From contig NZ_ANLA01000024.1 of NCBI RefSeq assembly GCF_000348685.1, forward strand, positions 1-64,000: a DNA stretch of 64,000 nt, written 5' to 3'. Each line of letters starts with the position of its first letter. Position 1 is the first letter of the stretch. This document shows positions 51,558 through 61,166 of the stretch, piece after piece. Origin of the DNA: Xanthomarina gelatinilytica. Its GTDB lineage: Bacteria; Bacteroidota; Bacteroidia; Flavobacteriales; Flavobacteriaceae. The notes beneath the pieces are model-generated. The model was not told where the DNA came from and ran no database searches. It saw nothing but the letters and a program-made list of their open reading frames with translations. A program made the position numbers and the translations under genes.

Positions 51558-52727
51558 TTAAACGTTTGTAATTTCAACTACAGCAGTTTTTTTATTGGGT
51601 ATGCTAATGGTAAAGGTGGTGCCAACATTAACTTCACTTTCCACCTCAATGTTGCCACCGTAAGCTTCTATTTGGTTTTTTATTAAGTACAATCCAATAC
51701 CTTCGGCATCTTGGTTTTTATGGAATGTTTTGTACAATCCAAAAATGGAGTTTCCATACTTGTCCAGATCTATTCCAATGCCATTGTCACTAATGGCAAT
51801 TTTAATGGTTTCAGAATCAAACATGCTGTCAACGGTAATTTTGGGATGTCTGTCTGGATGTTTGTATTTTATGGCATTGGTTAAGAGGTTTTGAATGATA
51901 CTTTCTATGTAGGACTGATTGTAATGTATAAATAATTTAGGGTCTATATTGTTTTGTACTTCGGCATGGTTGTCATTAATAACCACTTTAAGCATCTTTA
52001 AAATACGATCGGTCTCTTGTGCCAAGTATATTTTTTCAATCTTGGCAGTTCTGTTGTTTTGTACAGATACAATTTCTTTTAAATTGGCAATGGTTTTACT
52101 AAGGGATTCTGAAAGAATTTGGAGGTATTTTATGGTGTCTTCTTTTTCAAATTCTGATTCTGCCTCATAGTAAAAATCCAATAGGCTTTCAAAATTGGCT
52201 GCATGTTGCTTTAGGTTGTGGGTTACTATATGGGCAAAGTTTTTAAGTTGATTGTTTTGTTTGGTAACAATGTTTAAGGTGTTTGCCAGTTTTCTTTCGT
52301 TTTCAACATGTTTGGTAATATCTACATGTGTGCCTAAAAAACGTATTGGATTGTTGTTGGAGTCTCTTTCCACAACTTTTCCTTTATCTAAAATCCATTT
52401 ATAGGAGCCATCCTTGCACTCCACTCGATGCACATTCATGTATATGGGCTTCAAACCATTAATGTGGTCTTGATAATCCTGAAAATATTTATTTCTGTCT
52501 TCTGGGTGCACACGATTGTTCCAATCGTTTAGGTTAGCTCCAAAATTGGCATCGTTTTCAAAACCGATAATCCGTTTTGAAGCTTCGGAAAAATAAACTT
52601 TATTCTCTGTGGCGTTAAATTCCCAGACACCTACGTTGGTAATCTCTACTGCAAGTTGCCACTTGCGTTTTTCCCCAAACCCATTGGGGTAATTATTTAG
52701 TGGTCTGTTTGAGTTCGTGAAATCCAT
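51558..52727 (-). CDS. PAS-domain sensor histidine kinase
   Basis: A 389-residue soluble kinase. A PAS/PAC fold (VGVWEFNATENKVYFSEASKRIIGF...GSYKWILDKGKVVERD...GTHVDITKH) occupies ~20-140. The H box is FAHIVTHNLKQHAANF, of the HWE/flavobacterial type. The ATPase domain has N box LLTNAIKYKHPD, G1 DNGIGIDL and G2 AEGIGLYLI. No TM helix and no response regulator adjacent, so it is an orphan kinase. Confidence 0.88.
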   Translation of the reverse strand: MDFTNSNRPLNNYPNGFGEKRKWQLAVEITNVGVWEFNATENKVYFSEASKRIIGFENDANFGANLNDWNNRVHPEDRNKYFQDYQDHINGLKPIYMNVHRVECKDGSYKWILDKGKVVERDSNNNPIRFLGTHVDITKHVENERKLANTLNIVTKQNNQLKNFAHIVTHNLKQHAANFESLLDFYYEAESEFEKEDTIKYLQILSESLSKTIANLKEIVSVQNNRTAKIEKIYLAQETDRILKMLKVVINDNHAEVQNNIDPKLFIHYNQSYIESIIQNLLTNAIKYKHPDRHPKITVDSMFDSETIKIAISDNGIGIDLDKYGNSIFGLYKTFHKNQDAEGIGLYLIKNQIEAYGGNIEVESEVNVGTTFTISIPNKKTAVVEITNV

Positions 52728-52840
52728 ATTGTCTAGATTAAATTTTATTAAAAAACGTAGTTAATATGGGAGAATCGATTTAAAACGGCGCTATTACCTA
52801 CTAAATATAATTAATAATCAGTAATTTAGAAAATAAAATG

Positions 52841-53743
52841 TTATTTTCTGGGATGAAATGTTTGAAGCACACTTTTTAAATGGCTTTTGTCCACATGTAC
52901 ATAAATTTCGGTAGTGGTAATGCTTTCGTGTCCCAACATTAGCTGTATGGTCCTTAAATCGGCACCATTTTCCAACAAATGTGTGGCAAAAGAATGTCTG
53001 AAGGTATGTGGGGAAATGGTTTTGTCTAGATTGATTTTAACTGCCAATTGCTTGATGATGGTAAAAATCATGGCTCTGGTAAGTTGTTTTCCCCTTCTGT
53101 TTAAAAACAAGGTGTCTTCGTGTCCTTTTTGAATAGAGAGGTGGTTTCTTACTTCGTTTTTATAACAGGTAATATATTTTTGAGTAGACTGAACAATAGG
53201 CACAAAGCGTTGTTTATCGCCTTTTCCAGTAACTTTAATAAAACCTTCATCAAAAAACAAATCCGAAATTTTCAGGTTGGTAAGTTCGCTTACACGTAAA
53301 CCACAACTGTAAAGGGTTTCAAGCATGGCACGATTGCGTTCACCTTCAGCTTTGCTTAAATCAATGGCAGCAATCAAGCGATTGATATCATCCAAAGAAA
53401 GTGTATCTGGTAGTTTCCTGCCTATTTTAGGGGATTCTATCAATTCTAAAGGATTATCCACTCTATAATCCTCAAAAATGAGATAATTAAAAAAACTGCG
53501 CAAGCCGGAAATCATCCTGGACTGGGTCCTTACATTTACAGTTTTTGCAAGCTCATAAATATATTGTTGGATGGTTTCTTTTGAAATGTTCAAGGGAGAT
53601 ACACTTATATGCTTGTCCTCCAAATAGCCAATAAGCTTCTCCACATCCAATCCATAACTGGTTATGGAGTTGTTGGATAGCCCTCTTTCTATTTTTAGAT
53701 AAAGTTTATAGTCTTTTAAAGCGTGTTCCCATTTCATCATCAC
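52841..53743 (-). CDS. xerD: site-specific tyrosine recombinase XerD
   Basis: A 300-residue chromosome dimer resolution recombinase. Core-binding domain ~1-100, catalytic domain with R150, K174, H246, R249, H272 and Y281. It has the plain Xer length and ends with the ...HPRK tail. It works with XerC or alone at dif. It is the housekeeping counterpart of the cassette-array recombinase at the left end; the two share the catalytic pattern but not the N-terminal extension. Confidence 0.92.
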   Translation of the reverse strand: MMMKWEHALKDYKLYLKIERGLSNNSITSYGLDVEKLIGYLEDKHISVSPLNISKETIQQYIYELAKTVNVRTQSRMISGLRSFFNYLIFEDYRVDNPLELIESPKIGRKLPDTLSLDDINRLIAAIDLSKAEGERNRAMLETLYSCGLRVSELTNLKISDLFFDEGFIKVTGKGDKQRFVPIVQSTQKYITCYKNEVRNHLSIQKGHEDTLFLNRRGKQLTRAMIFTIIKQLAVKINLDKTISPHTFRHSFATHLLENGADLRTIQLMLGHESITTTEIYVHVDKSHLKSVLQTFHPRK

Positions 53744-53957
53744 AAAAATAAATCAAAAAGTATCCAAATAAAGGTTTTAAGGGTGGAATAAGGTTTGGAC
53801 GATTTCATTTTGTTAATAACTTATTTGTGTAAAATACTGTAAACTAATAATTTAATGTTTATTATTAAATAAATTGTTAATAAAAAAACAGTTTTTATTT
53901 ATTAATAAAAAAAAAAGTGGTTATTTTGTTTAATCAATTACAAAAACTTAAAAAATT
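53744..53957. other. AT-rich intergenic region
   Basis: About 210 bp, more than 80% A+T in its right half, with runs of AATAAA and TTAATAA. It holds the divergent promoters of xerD and the barrel gene. No clear hairpin or gene is seen. Confidence 0.5.
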
Positions 53958-54494
53958 ATGAAGAAATTATTTTTATTGACATTTTTAACAGTATTAAGTT
54001 TTACTGCTGTAAAAGCCCAAGAGGGGTTTAATTTAGGAGCTTTTATTGGATTGCCTGTGGCAGATGGAAGTGACTATGCTACTTTTTCTGCAGGTCTGGA
54101 TGTAAATTATCTTTTTGGAATAAACGAAAAATTTAGTGTAGGTCCAGCAACAGGCTATAGCCATTCTTTTGGTGACACTTACTACGGTTTAGACTACGAT
54201 GATACCCAATTTATACCTATTGCAGGAGCAGGTCGTTTTAATATTAACGAGATGTTTACTGTAGGTTTGGATTTAGGGTATGCTGTTGGTATTAATGATG
54301 GCAACGATGGAGGGTTTTATTACCGACCAATGTTTGGATACAACATCAACGATAAGATTCAGGTAAATGCATCTTATAGAGGAGTGAGATCTAGTTATGA
54401 TAGCGGTTATTATGATGGTTATTATTATTACAACAGAAGTGTTGATTGGAATTTTGGAATTTTAAGTGTAGGAGCCTCCTTTAATTTAAATTAA
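53958..54494 (+). CDS. outer-membrane beta-barrel protein (1 of 3)
   Basis: A 178-residue protein with signal peptide MKKLFLLTFLTVLSFTAVKAQ and about eight amphipathic strands, rich in Gly and Tyr. It ends with ILSVGASFNLN, an aromatic-ended last strand typical of small porin-like barrels. A short terminator follows. Function unknown. Confidence 0.82.
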   Translation: MKKLFLLTFLTVLSFTAVKAQEGFNLGAFIGLPVADGSDYATFSAGLDVNYLFGINEKFSVGPATGYSHSFGDTYYGLDYDDTQFIPIAGAGRFNINEMFTVGLDLGYAVGINDGNDGGFYYRPMFGYNINDKIQVNASYRGVRSSYDSGYYDGYYYYNRSVDWNFGILSVGASFNLN

Positions 54495-54525
54495 AAAAAC
54501 CTGTTATTTTTCTTTTCATTAATAA

Positions 54526-54550
54526 AACCCGAAGCAAATCGCTTCGGGTT
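54526..54550. terminator. terminator AACCCGAAGC/GCTTCGGGTT
   Basis: A ten-base perfect stem with loop AAATC, 31 bp after the first barrel gene. Confidence 0.85.
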
Positions 54551-54615
54551 ATATTATTAAGTAAGGTGAGGAAGAGCTTTCTTACATTTTATGGCTGATA
54601 ATTGTGGAAAATAAT

Positions 54616-54623
54616 TATATTTG
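54616..54623 (+). promoter_or_regulatory. TATATTTG -7 promoter element of the second barrel gene
   Basis: Matches TAnnTTTG 34 bp before the ATG at 54658; the longer frame start at 54604 lies before the promoter and is excluded. Confidence 0.6.
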
Positions 54624-54657
54624 CCACCTTAAAACAATTAAAAACCTTAAATTTATT

Positions 54658-55200
54658 ATGAAAAAAATTTTACTTATCGCTGCTGTGGCAGTATTTGGAT
54701 TATCAAAAGTGAATGCACAAGAAAGTGGTTCTAATGGAGGTCAAACAGACAAAGGAAGTATTTTAGTTGAAGCTAATACTGGTTTTGGTGGTGCTCACTC
54801 AAGCAATACAGGATTTGCTTTAACATCAATAGATGGAGATACTGGATGGAATGTTGGTGTTGAAGGAGGTTATTTTATAATTGATAACTTAGCTATTAAA
54901 GCTGGTTTAGGTTATGGTGATTATAGTAGTGAAGATAATATAGATGGAATGTTTTCTTACAAAATTGGAGCTAAATACTATATTATTGGAATGATTCCTG
55001 TCCAAGTAGATTTAAATGGAGCTTCAGGAAATAGTTTTTCTCCTATGTATGTTGGTGGACAAGCTGGTTATGCTTGGTTTTTAAATGAACATGTTTCTGT
55101 TGAACCAGGATTAAGATATGACTTTGGAATGAATGAGGATGCTGGAGATGGTGACTTTAACCCTTTATCAGTAAGAATAGGTTTCGCACTACATTTCTAA
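54658..55200 (+). CDS. outer-membrane beta-barrel protein (2 of 3)
   Basis: About 180 residues. Signal peptide MKKILLIAAVAVFGLSKVNAQ, then Gly-rich strands and the closing PLSVRIGFALHF with a terminal Phe, as BAM-dependent barrels have. Start fixed by the promoter at 54616. Function unknown. Confidence 0.83.
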   Translation: MKKILLIAAVAVFGLSKVNAQESGSNGGQTDKGSILVEANTGFGGAHSSNTGFALTSIDGDTGWNVGVEGGYFIIDNLAIKAGLGYGDYSSEDNIDGMFSYKIGAKYYIIGMIPVQVDLNGASGNSFSPMYVGGQAGYAWFLNEHVSVEPGLRYDFGMNEDAGDGDFNPLSVRIGFALHF

Positions 55201-55224
55201 GAGTTTTATAATTTTCATTAAAAA

Positions 55225-55253
55225 AACCGAAGCAAGATTGCTTCGGTTTTTTG
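55225..55253 (+). terminator. terminator AACCGAAGCAA/TTGCTTCGGTT
   Basis: A stem of about 10 bp with a six-T tail after the second barrel gene. Confidence 0.9.
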
Positions 55254-55359
55254 TTTTAAAACAACATTTTTAGCGTTATTATTTTTTTTGAATAAGTTAA
55301 ACAGGCTTCTAAAATTGGGGCATTTTTGTAGGGAACTTAAACAATAAAAATATATAACA

Positions 55360-55998
55360 ATGAAAAAATTAATTTTAATTACAGGAATATTTATTTTTAG
55401 CACTACGTTATTGCATGCGCAAGCAGACTCCAAAGCTATTCAATTAGGTGTTAAAGGAGGTGTAAACTCCACTAAAATTACAGGAGACGATATAGACGAT
55501 GTGAAAGCAAGAACTAGTTTTAATGTTGGTTTATTGGCCGAAATCCCAATTACAGAAAGATTCTCATTACAACCAGAGGTTATGTATTCTGGACAAGGGT
55601 TTGATGTAAAGGAAATAGACCAGGATAACATCTTCGATACAAATGAGAACATAGAATATCAACTTGACTATATTCAGGTGCCAGTATTGCTTAAAGCGTA
55701 TCTGGTTAAAGGGTTGAGTATAGAAGCTGGACCTCAATTTGGATTTAAGATCCATGAAGAATTGGATTTTCAGCCAAATAACGATGGAGGCGATATTGAA
55801 ATTAACGAAGACGACTCTTATGTTAAGGATTTTGATACAGGCTTGGTTCTTGGAGCAGCCTATAAATTCGACAATGGGTTTTTTGTTAATGGACGTTACA
55901 ACATGGGGTTAACCAATATTTTTGAAGATAATACCATTTTTGAAAATGTAGATGCTAAAAATGCAGTTTGGCAATTTGGTGTTGGCTTCATGTTTTAA
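55360..55998 (+). CDS. outer-membrane beta-barrel protein (3 of 3, PorT-like)
   Basis: A 212-residue protein with signal peptide to LHAQ, then GVKGGVNSTKITGDD, a pattern seen in porin-family outer-membrane proteins of Bacteroidota, and strands ending with VWQFGVGFMF. The family overlaps with PorT-like barrels; a role in T9SS cannot be claimed. Function unknown. Confidence 0.82.
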   Translation: MKKLILITGIFIFSTTLLHAQADSKAIQLGVKGGVNSTKITGDDIDDVKARTSFNVGLLAEIPITERFSLQPEVMYSGQGFDVKEIDQDNIFDTNENIEYQLDYIQVPVLLKAYLVKGLSIEAGPQFGFKIHEELDFQPNNDGGDIEINEDDSYVKDFDTGLVLGAAYKFDNGFFVNGRYNMGLTNIFEDNTIFENVDAKNAVWQFGVGFMF

Positions 55999-56021
55999 TC
56001 CAACCCTTATAAAAAACCAAA

Positions 56022-56050
56022 AACCGAAGTTTCAGCACTTCGGTTTTTTT
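56022..56050 (+). terminator. terminator AACCGAAGT/ACTTCGGTT
   Basis: A nine-base stem with a TTCAGC loop and T-tail after the third barrel gene. Confidence 0.9.
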
Positions 56051-56097
56051 ATGGGTTAATTTTTGATACCTTTACTAAAACAAGAAAGCATTTACAG

Positions 56098-56523
56098 ATG
56101 AAAAAAATCATCATTATCAATGGTCCCAATTTAAACCTATTGGGAAAACGAGAGCCACAAATTTATGGCAACCTCAGTTTTAATGAATTTTTTGAAACCA
56201 TAAAGGCAAAATACCCTCAAGTTATCTTAGAACACTTTCAATCCAACATTGAAGGGGAACTTATTGATAAGCTTCACGAAGTTGGTTTTTTATATTATGG
56301 GATTATTTTAAATGCAGCAGCTTACACGCATACGTCTGTTGGAATAGGAGATGCTGTGGCAGCCATAGAAACTGCTGTGGTGGAAGTGCATATCTCCAAC
56401 ACGTTTAAGCGCGAGGATTTTAGGCATCACTCTTATGTGGCACCTTATGCCAAAGGTATCATCGTTGGTTTTGGATTGCAAAGTTATGAATTGGCTTTGC
56501 AGAGTTTTTTAAATCCTCTATAA
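56098..56523 (+). CDS. aroQ: type II 3-dehydroquinate dehydratase
   Basis: A 141-residue dodecameric enzyme of the shikimate pathway, step 3. It shows IINGPNLNLLGKREPQIYG with catalytic Tyr, HFQSNIEGELIDKLHE, LNAAAYTHTSVGIGDA and the catalytic His in VEVHISNTFKREDFRHHSYV. Length and all motifs are standard. Confidence 0.95.
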   Translation: MKKIIIINGPNLNLLGKREPQIYGNLSFNEFFETIKAKYPQVILEHFQSNIEGELIDKLHEVGFLYYGIILNAAAYTHTSVGIGDAVAAIETAVVEVHISNTFKREDFRHHSYVAPYAKGIIVGFGLQSYELALQSFLNPL

Positions 56524-56573
56524 TGTTTCTTAAATATTTAATAATACTGTCTTAAATTTCACAGTCTATAAAA

Positions 56574-56605
56574 AAAGCACGATTCAAAATTTTGAATCGT
56601 GCTTT
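56574..56605. terminator. perfect palindromic terminator after aroQ
   Basis: AAAGCACGATTCAAAA directly followed by its reverse complement, no loop needed beyond the central bases; works in both directions between convergent genes. Confidence 0.9.
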
Positions 56606-56673
56606 AATTTAAATGTTTTAACAGATCACTCCGGTTGAGCGAAGGCTCTTCCTTTGAGAAGGTTAGTAGGGAT

Positions 56674-58050
56674 TTATAAATGTATCACCTCACCATAAGC
56701 ATCTGCAACGGCTTCCATAACAGCTTCACTCATGGTAGGATGTGGATGTACGGCTTTTAAAACTTCATGGCCAGTGGTTTCAAGTTTTCTACCTAGAACG
56801 GCTTCAGCAATCATGTCTGTTACTCCAGCTCCAATCATGTGGCAACCTAACCATTCCCCATATTTGGCATCGAAAATCACTTTTACAAAACCATCTTTTG
56901 TTCCAGCAGCACTTGCTTTACCTGAGGCTGAGAAAGGGAATTTGCCCACTTTAATGTCGTAACCTTTATCTTTGGCTTGTTTTTCGGTTAATCCAACACT
57001 TGCAATTTCTGGCGAAGCGTAGGTACAACCTGGAATGTTTCCATAATCTAAAGCTTCCACATGCATACCAGCAATTTTTTCAACACATAGAATGCCTTCT
57101 GCAGAAGCTACGTGAGCCAATGCCTGTCCTGGAGTGACATCTCCAATGGCATAATAACCCGGAATGTTTGTTTGGTAATAGTTGTTCACTAAAATTTTAT
57201 CTCTATCCACAGCAATACCAACATCTTCTAAACCTATGTTTTCAATATTGGTTTTAATTCCCACAGCAGATAATATAATATCGGCTTCAAGGACTTCTTC
57301 TCCTTTAGAAGTTTTTACCGTGGCTTTTACGCCTTTTCCAGAAGTGTCAACTTTGGTAACTTCAGAAGAAGTCATGATTTTTATGCCACTTTTCTTGAAA
57401 GAACGTTCTAGTTGTTTGGAAACTTCTTCGTCTTCCACAGGAACGATATTTGGTAAGAATTCAACAATGGTTACATCTGTTCCCATGGAATTGTAAAAGT
57501 ATGCAAATTCAACACCTATGGCGCCAGACCCAACCACAATCATTTTTTTAGGTTGTTTGTCCAGTGTCATGGCTTCTCTATAACCAATTACTTTTTTACC
57601 ATCTTGTGGCAAGCTTGGCAATTCCCTAGAACGAGCTCCAGTAGCTATAATAATGTGGTCTGCACTGTATTCTTTTCCGTTTACTTCAATTTTTTTTCCA
57701 GGTTTTAATGTTCCAAACCCTTCAATGACATCGATCTTGTTCTTTTTCATTAAAAACTGAACACCTTTGCTCATCCCTTCAGCAACACCACGACTACGTT
57801 TTACAACAGCATTGAAGTCTTTATCAAACTCTTTTACAGAAAGCCCATAATCGCTGGCATGCTTTAAATATTCAAACACTTGGGCAGATTTTAAGAGCGC
57901 TTTGGTAGGGATACAACCCCAATTTAAACATACACCACCAAGGCTTTCTTTTTCAACAACAGCAGTTTTAAAACCTAGCTGGGACGCTCTAATAGCAGTT
58001 ACGTAGCCACCAGGACCACTTCCAAGAACAATAATATCGTATTTACTCAT
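56674..58050 (-). CDS. lpdA: dihydrolipoyl dehydrogenase
   Basis: A 458-residue FAD enzyme, the E3 of 2-oxoacid dehydrogenase complexes and glycine cleavage. It shows IIVLGSGPGGYVTAIRASQLG, redox cysteines in GGVCLNWGCIPTKALL, NAD fold VVGSGAIGVEFAYFY, and the C-terminal catalytic HPHPTMSEAVMEA. It stands alone. Confidence 0.95.
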   Translation of the reverse strand: MSKYDIIVLGSGPGGYVTAIRASQLGFKTAVVEKESLGGVCLNWGCIPTKALLKSAQVFEYLKHASDYGLSVKEFDKDFNAVVKRSRGVAEGMSKGVQFLMKKNKIDVIEGFGTLKPGKKIEVNGKEYSADHIIIATGARSRELPSLPQDGKKVIGYREAMTLDKQPKKMIVVGSGAIGVEFAYFYNSMGTDVTIVEFLPNIVPVEDEEVSKQLERSFKKSGIKIMTSSEVTKVDTSGKGVKATVKTSKGEEVLEADIILSAVGIKTNIENIGLEDVGIAVDRDKILVNNYYQTNIPGYYAIGDVTPGQALAHVASAEGILCVEKIAGMHVEALDYGNIPGCTYASPEIASVGLTEKQAKDKGYDIKVGKFPFSASGKASAAGTKDGFVKVIFDAKYGEWLGCHMIGAGVTDMIAEAVLGRKLETTGHEVLKAVHPHPTMSEAVMEAVADAYGEVIHL

Positions 58051-58099
58051 TGTATAATTTTTAGTCGTTTTTTGAAGCTACGAAGGTACAAAAAGTATC

Positions 58100-58250
58100 T
58101 AACAAATTACAAGTTCTCAATTCTGGATTCCAAGTTTTTGGTTTAAGATTCAAGTTTTAAAGTTCAAGGTTTTAGATTCTAGGTTCAAAGTTTAAGGTTC
58201 TAATGCCTAACCCTCAATTTCCAATCAACAATCTCCAATCAACAATCTAC
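58100..58250. repeat. degenerate TTCAAG/GGTTC repeat tract and 14-bp duplication
   Basis: Imperfect copies of TTCAAGTTTTA, GTTCAAGGTTT and GTTCAAAGTTTAAGGTTC follow each other, ending in two copies of TCCAATCAACAATC. No coding frame. The tract fills the gap between lpdA and msrB. Confidence 0.7.
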
Positions 58251-58288
58251 TTGTTAAAAAAAAAAGAAGACCTTTATTAAGCTTTAGC

Positions 58289-58765
58289 TTATGGGTTGGG
58301 AATAAAATTCAATGCCACACCATTTATACAGTGTCTTTTTCCAGTGGTCTCTTTAGGACCATCGTTAAATACATGTCCCAAATGCCCTCCACAAGTGGCA
58401 CAATGCTCTTCAATTCCGGTAAAACCATTCCCTTCCTTGGAGAAAGCAACATTTCCAGGGATTTCCCTGTCAAAACTTGGCCATCCAGTTCCGGAGTCGA
58501 ATTTATGTTCACTATTAAACAAAGGGGTTTTGCAGGCAGCGCAAACATAGGTTCCAGCGTCTTCAGTATCGTTTAACGGACTGGAAAAAGCGCGTTCTGT
58601 ACCACCTTCCCTTAACACATAATATGCCTTGGCACTTAGTTCCTGTTTCCATTGTGTATTGGTTTTTGAGATTTTAAATGTGTCCTTATTTGAGTTTTTT
58701 TTGTTTTCTTGGCTCATACAGCTTTGCAAGGTCAAGACCAGCAAGCAGCTTAATAAAATTTTCAT
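58289..58765 (-). CDS. msrB: peptide-methionine (R)-S-oxide reductase, lipoprotein form
   Basis: A 158-residue lipid-anchored MsrB that repairs methionine-R-sulfoxide in the envelope. Lipobox LQSC; zinc pairs CAAC and CATC; the substrate box GWPSFD and catalytic cysteine in KRHCINGVAL. Start at 58765 (MKILLSCLLVL); the longer frame has no signal peptide. Confidence 0.92.
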   Translation of the reverse strand: MKILLSCLLVLTLQSCMSQENKKNSNKDTFKISKTNTQWKQELSAKAYYVLREGGTERAFSSPLNDTEDAGTYVCAACKTPLFNSEHKFDSGTGWPSFDREIPGNVAFSKEGNGFTGIEEHCATCGGHLGHVFNDGPKETTGKRHCINGVALNFIPNP

Positions 58766-58912
58766 ATGGGTTAAATTTATTAGTGTTTGTAACACCTTTT
58801 GTCGACAAAAATTATTTAACTTTACAAGAATTGTGTTAAAAAACAAAATGTGTTCCTCTAAAAAATTAAGGAATGATTTTTGTAATTTTAACTCCTGAAA
58901 AAATATTTTAAA

Positions 58913-59743
58913 ATGACGATTAAAAAAATAATAAGTGTGTTTGTTTTACTTTTGGTAGTAATGGCTTGTTCCACCAATCCTTTTACCGGAAAACAAACCA
59001 TGGCCTTAGTGCCGAATTCCCAATTATTCCCAACAGCATTCCAGCAATACAACCAAGTGCTTAGCGAAAGTAAAGTTGTTACGGGAACTGCACAATCTGA
59101 AATGATAAAAAGGGTAGGACAGCGTATATCTGTAGCTGCTGAACGTTGGTTAAACGCCAATGGCTATCAAGGGTATTTAAAAGACTACAAATGGGAATAC
59201 AATTTAATTGACGATAAAACAGTTAATGCTTGGTGTATGCCAGGAGGTAAGATTGTATTTTACACAGGAATCCTTCCCATAGCCCAAAGTGAAACAGGTG
59301 TGGCAGCCATAATGGGACACGAAGTTGCTCACGCGCTTGCCAATCATGGACAACAGCGTATGAGTGCAGATTATATTCAACAAGGCGTGGCATTGGCTGG
59401 TAATATCGCTATTCAAAATGATAACGATAGAGCTGCCTTTAATCAGTATTATGGTATTGGTTCTCAAGTAGGCGTGATGCTTCCTTTTAGTAGAAGTCAT
59501 GAAGCTGAAGCAGATAAAATAGGATTGATTTTAATGGCCTTGGCTGGTTATAATCCTAGTGAGGCTGCCGAATTATGGAAGCGCATGGAAGCCAATAGTG
59601 GAGGCAATGCGCCACCAGAAATACTCAGCACACATCCATCCAATGCTTCAAGAATACAAAACATCCAGTCTTTGGTTCCAATGGCTGTATCTGAAGCAAA
59701 AAAGTTTGGTGTCACCTCATTTAAACCAATAACTAAATTTTAA
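58913..59743 (+). CDS. M48-family metallopeptidase lipoprotein (BepA/LoiP-like)
   Basis: A 276-residue lipoprotein with lipobox VMACS and zinc site MGHEVAHALANHG (HExxH) with EAEADKIGLI as third ligand. CSTNPFTGKQTMALVP is typical of the Bacteroidota group. It degrades misfolded outer-membrane proteins in related organisms. Short terminator follows. Confidence 0.9.
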   Translation: MTIKKIISVFVLLLVVMACSTNPFTGKQTMALVPNSQLFPTAFQQYNQVLSESKVVTGTAQSEMIKRVGQRISVAAERWLNANGYQGYLKDYKWEYNLIDDKTVNAWCMPGGKIVFYTGILPIAQSETGVAAIMGHEVAHALANHGQQRMSADYIQQGVALAGNIAIQNDNDRAAFNQYYGIGSQVGVMLPFSRSHEAEADKIGLILMALAGYNPSEAAELWKRMEANSGGNAPPEILSTHPSNASRIQNIQSLVPMAVSEAKKFGVTSFKPITKF

Positions 59744-59775
59744 AAGTGATGTTTTAAAATATTTACTTATTTTCG

Positions 59776-59806
59776 AAGCTGTTCTAAATTTGAACAGCTT
59801 TTTTTA
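59776..59806 (+). terminator. terminator after the M48 peptidase gene
   Basis: AAGCTGTTC pairs with GAACAGCTT, followed by T residues. Confidence 0.9.
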
Positions 59807-59819
59807 TTAAAAAACATGT

Positions 59820-61118
59820 ATGGCAAAACTAGAAAAAGGAAGTAAAAAATTGCTAAATGCTTGGGCATTTTACGATTGGGCAAATTCTGTGTATACTTTA
59901 ACCATTGCTTCTTCAATTTTCCCCATATTTTATTCTGCTTTATTTGCAAGCAACATTAAACATGTTAACGCTTTTGGTTTTGAGTTTAAAAGCACAGCTT
60001 TAATAACCTTTGTAACCGCTTTTACGTTTTTGGTAGTTTCGGTGATGTCGCCTTTATTGTCTGGAATAGCAGATTATGTTGGGAATAAAAAGAGTTTCAT
60101 GAAATTTTTCTGTTACGTTGGTGGATTGGGCTGTATTGGGTTGTATTGGTTTAGCTTGGACCATATTTACATGAGTTTGTTGTTTTATTTTATGGGATTG
60201 ATTGGCTATTGGGGAAGTTTGGTGTTTTATAATTCATATTTGCCAGATATTGCTTTTCCAGAGCAACAAGACAGAATCAGTGCCAGAGGTTTTTCTTTAG
60301 GATATGTAGGTAGCGTTATTTTACTTATTATAAATTTAGCCATGGTTATGAGCCAAGAAACTGGAGAGGCTAAAATGGAAATGATGCGCTGGTCCTTTGT
60401 GATGGTTGGTGTTTGGTGGATTTTATTCAGTCAATATACGTTTTACATTTTGCCTAAAGGCGTTTTAAATGGCGAAAAAGTAACTAGAAATGTGGTTCTT
60501 AACGGATTTAGGGAATTACGTCAGGTTTGGCATCAATTAAAGCAAAACTTGAGGTTAAAGCGCTATCTAGCTGCATTTTTTGTATTTAGCATGGCAGTTC
60601 AAACCATTATGTTGGTGGCTGTTTATTTTGGGGAAGAAGAAATTTCTTGGGCAGATAACAGCGAGAAAACCATGGGTTTGATTGTGAGTATTTTGGTGAT
60701 TCAAATAGTAGCTATTTTGGGAGCTGTTTTAACCTCTAGGGCATCAGAAAAGTTTGGGAACATCAAAACATTGATAAGCGTAAATGTTATCTGGATGACG
60801 ATGTGTTTTGCTGCTTATTTTGTAGTTACTCCAATACAGTTTTATATTACGGCTGGTGTGGTTGGCTTGGTTATGGGAGGCATTCAAGCTTTGGCCAGAT
60901 CCACTTATTCTAAATTTTTACCGGAAACAGACGATTCAACTTCCTTCTTTAGTTTTTATGATGTTGCTGAAAAAATAGGTATCGTTATTGGAATGGTTAT
61001 TTTTGCCAGCATCGATCAAATTACTGGAAGCATGCGAAATGCCATCGTGTTTTTGTTTGTGTTCTTTTTGGTTGGCATTATTTTGCTATTTCGCGTACCT
61101 AAAACAAACCCAAACTAA
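59820..61118 (+). CDS. MFS transporter (UMF1/Atg22-like family)
   Basis: A 432-residue carrier with about 12 helices. It shows AWAFYDWANSVYTLTIASSIFP, the hallmark of the vacuole-effluxer-like (UMF1) family, and the MGGIQALARSTYSKFLPE loop. Substrate unknown, possibly amino acids by analogy with Atg22. Confidence 0.88.
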   Translation: MAKLEKGSKKLLNAWAFYDWANSVYTLTIASSIFPIFYSALFASNIKHVNAFGFEFKSTALITFVTAFTFLVVSVMSPLLSGIADYVGNKKSFMKFFCYVGGLGCIGLYWFSLDHIYMSLLFYFMGLIGYWGSLVFYNSYLPDIAFPEQQDRISARGFSLGYVGSVILLIINLAMVMSQETGEAKMEMMRWSFVMVGVWWILFSQYTFYILPKGVLNGEKVTRNVVLNGFRELRQVWHQLKQNLRLKRYLAAFFVFSMAVQTIMLVAVYFGEEEISWADNSEKTMGLIVSILVIQIVAILGAVLTSRASEKFGNIKTLISVNVIWMTMCFAAYFVVTPIQFYITAGVVGLVMGGIQALARSTYSKFLPETDDSTSFFSFYDVAEKIGIVIGMVIFASIDQITGSMRNAIVFLFVFFLVGIILLFRVPKTNPN

Positions 61119-61166
61119 TTTTTACAAAAAAAGCTTATGTTTACAAAAACTATATTAAAACCTATT

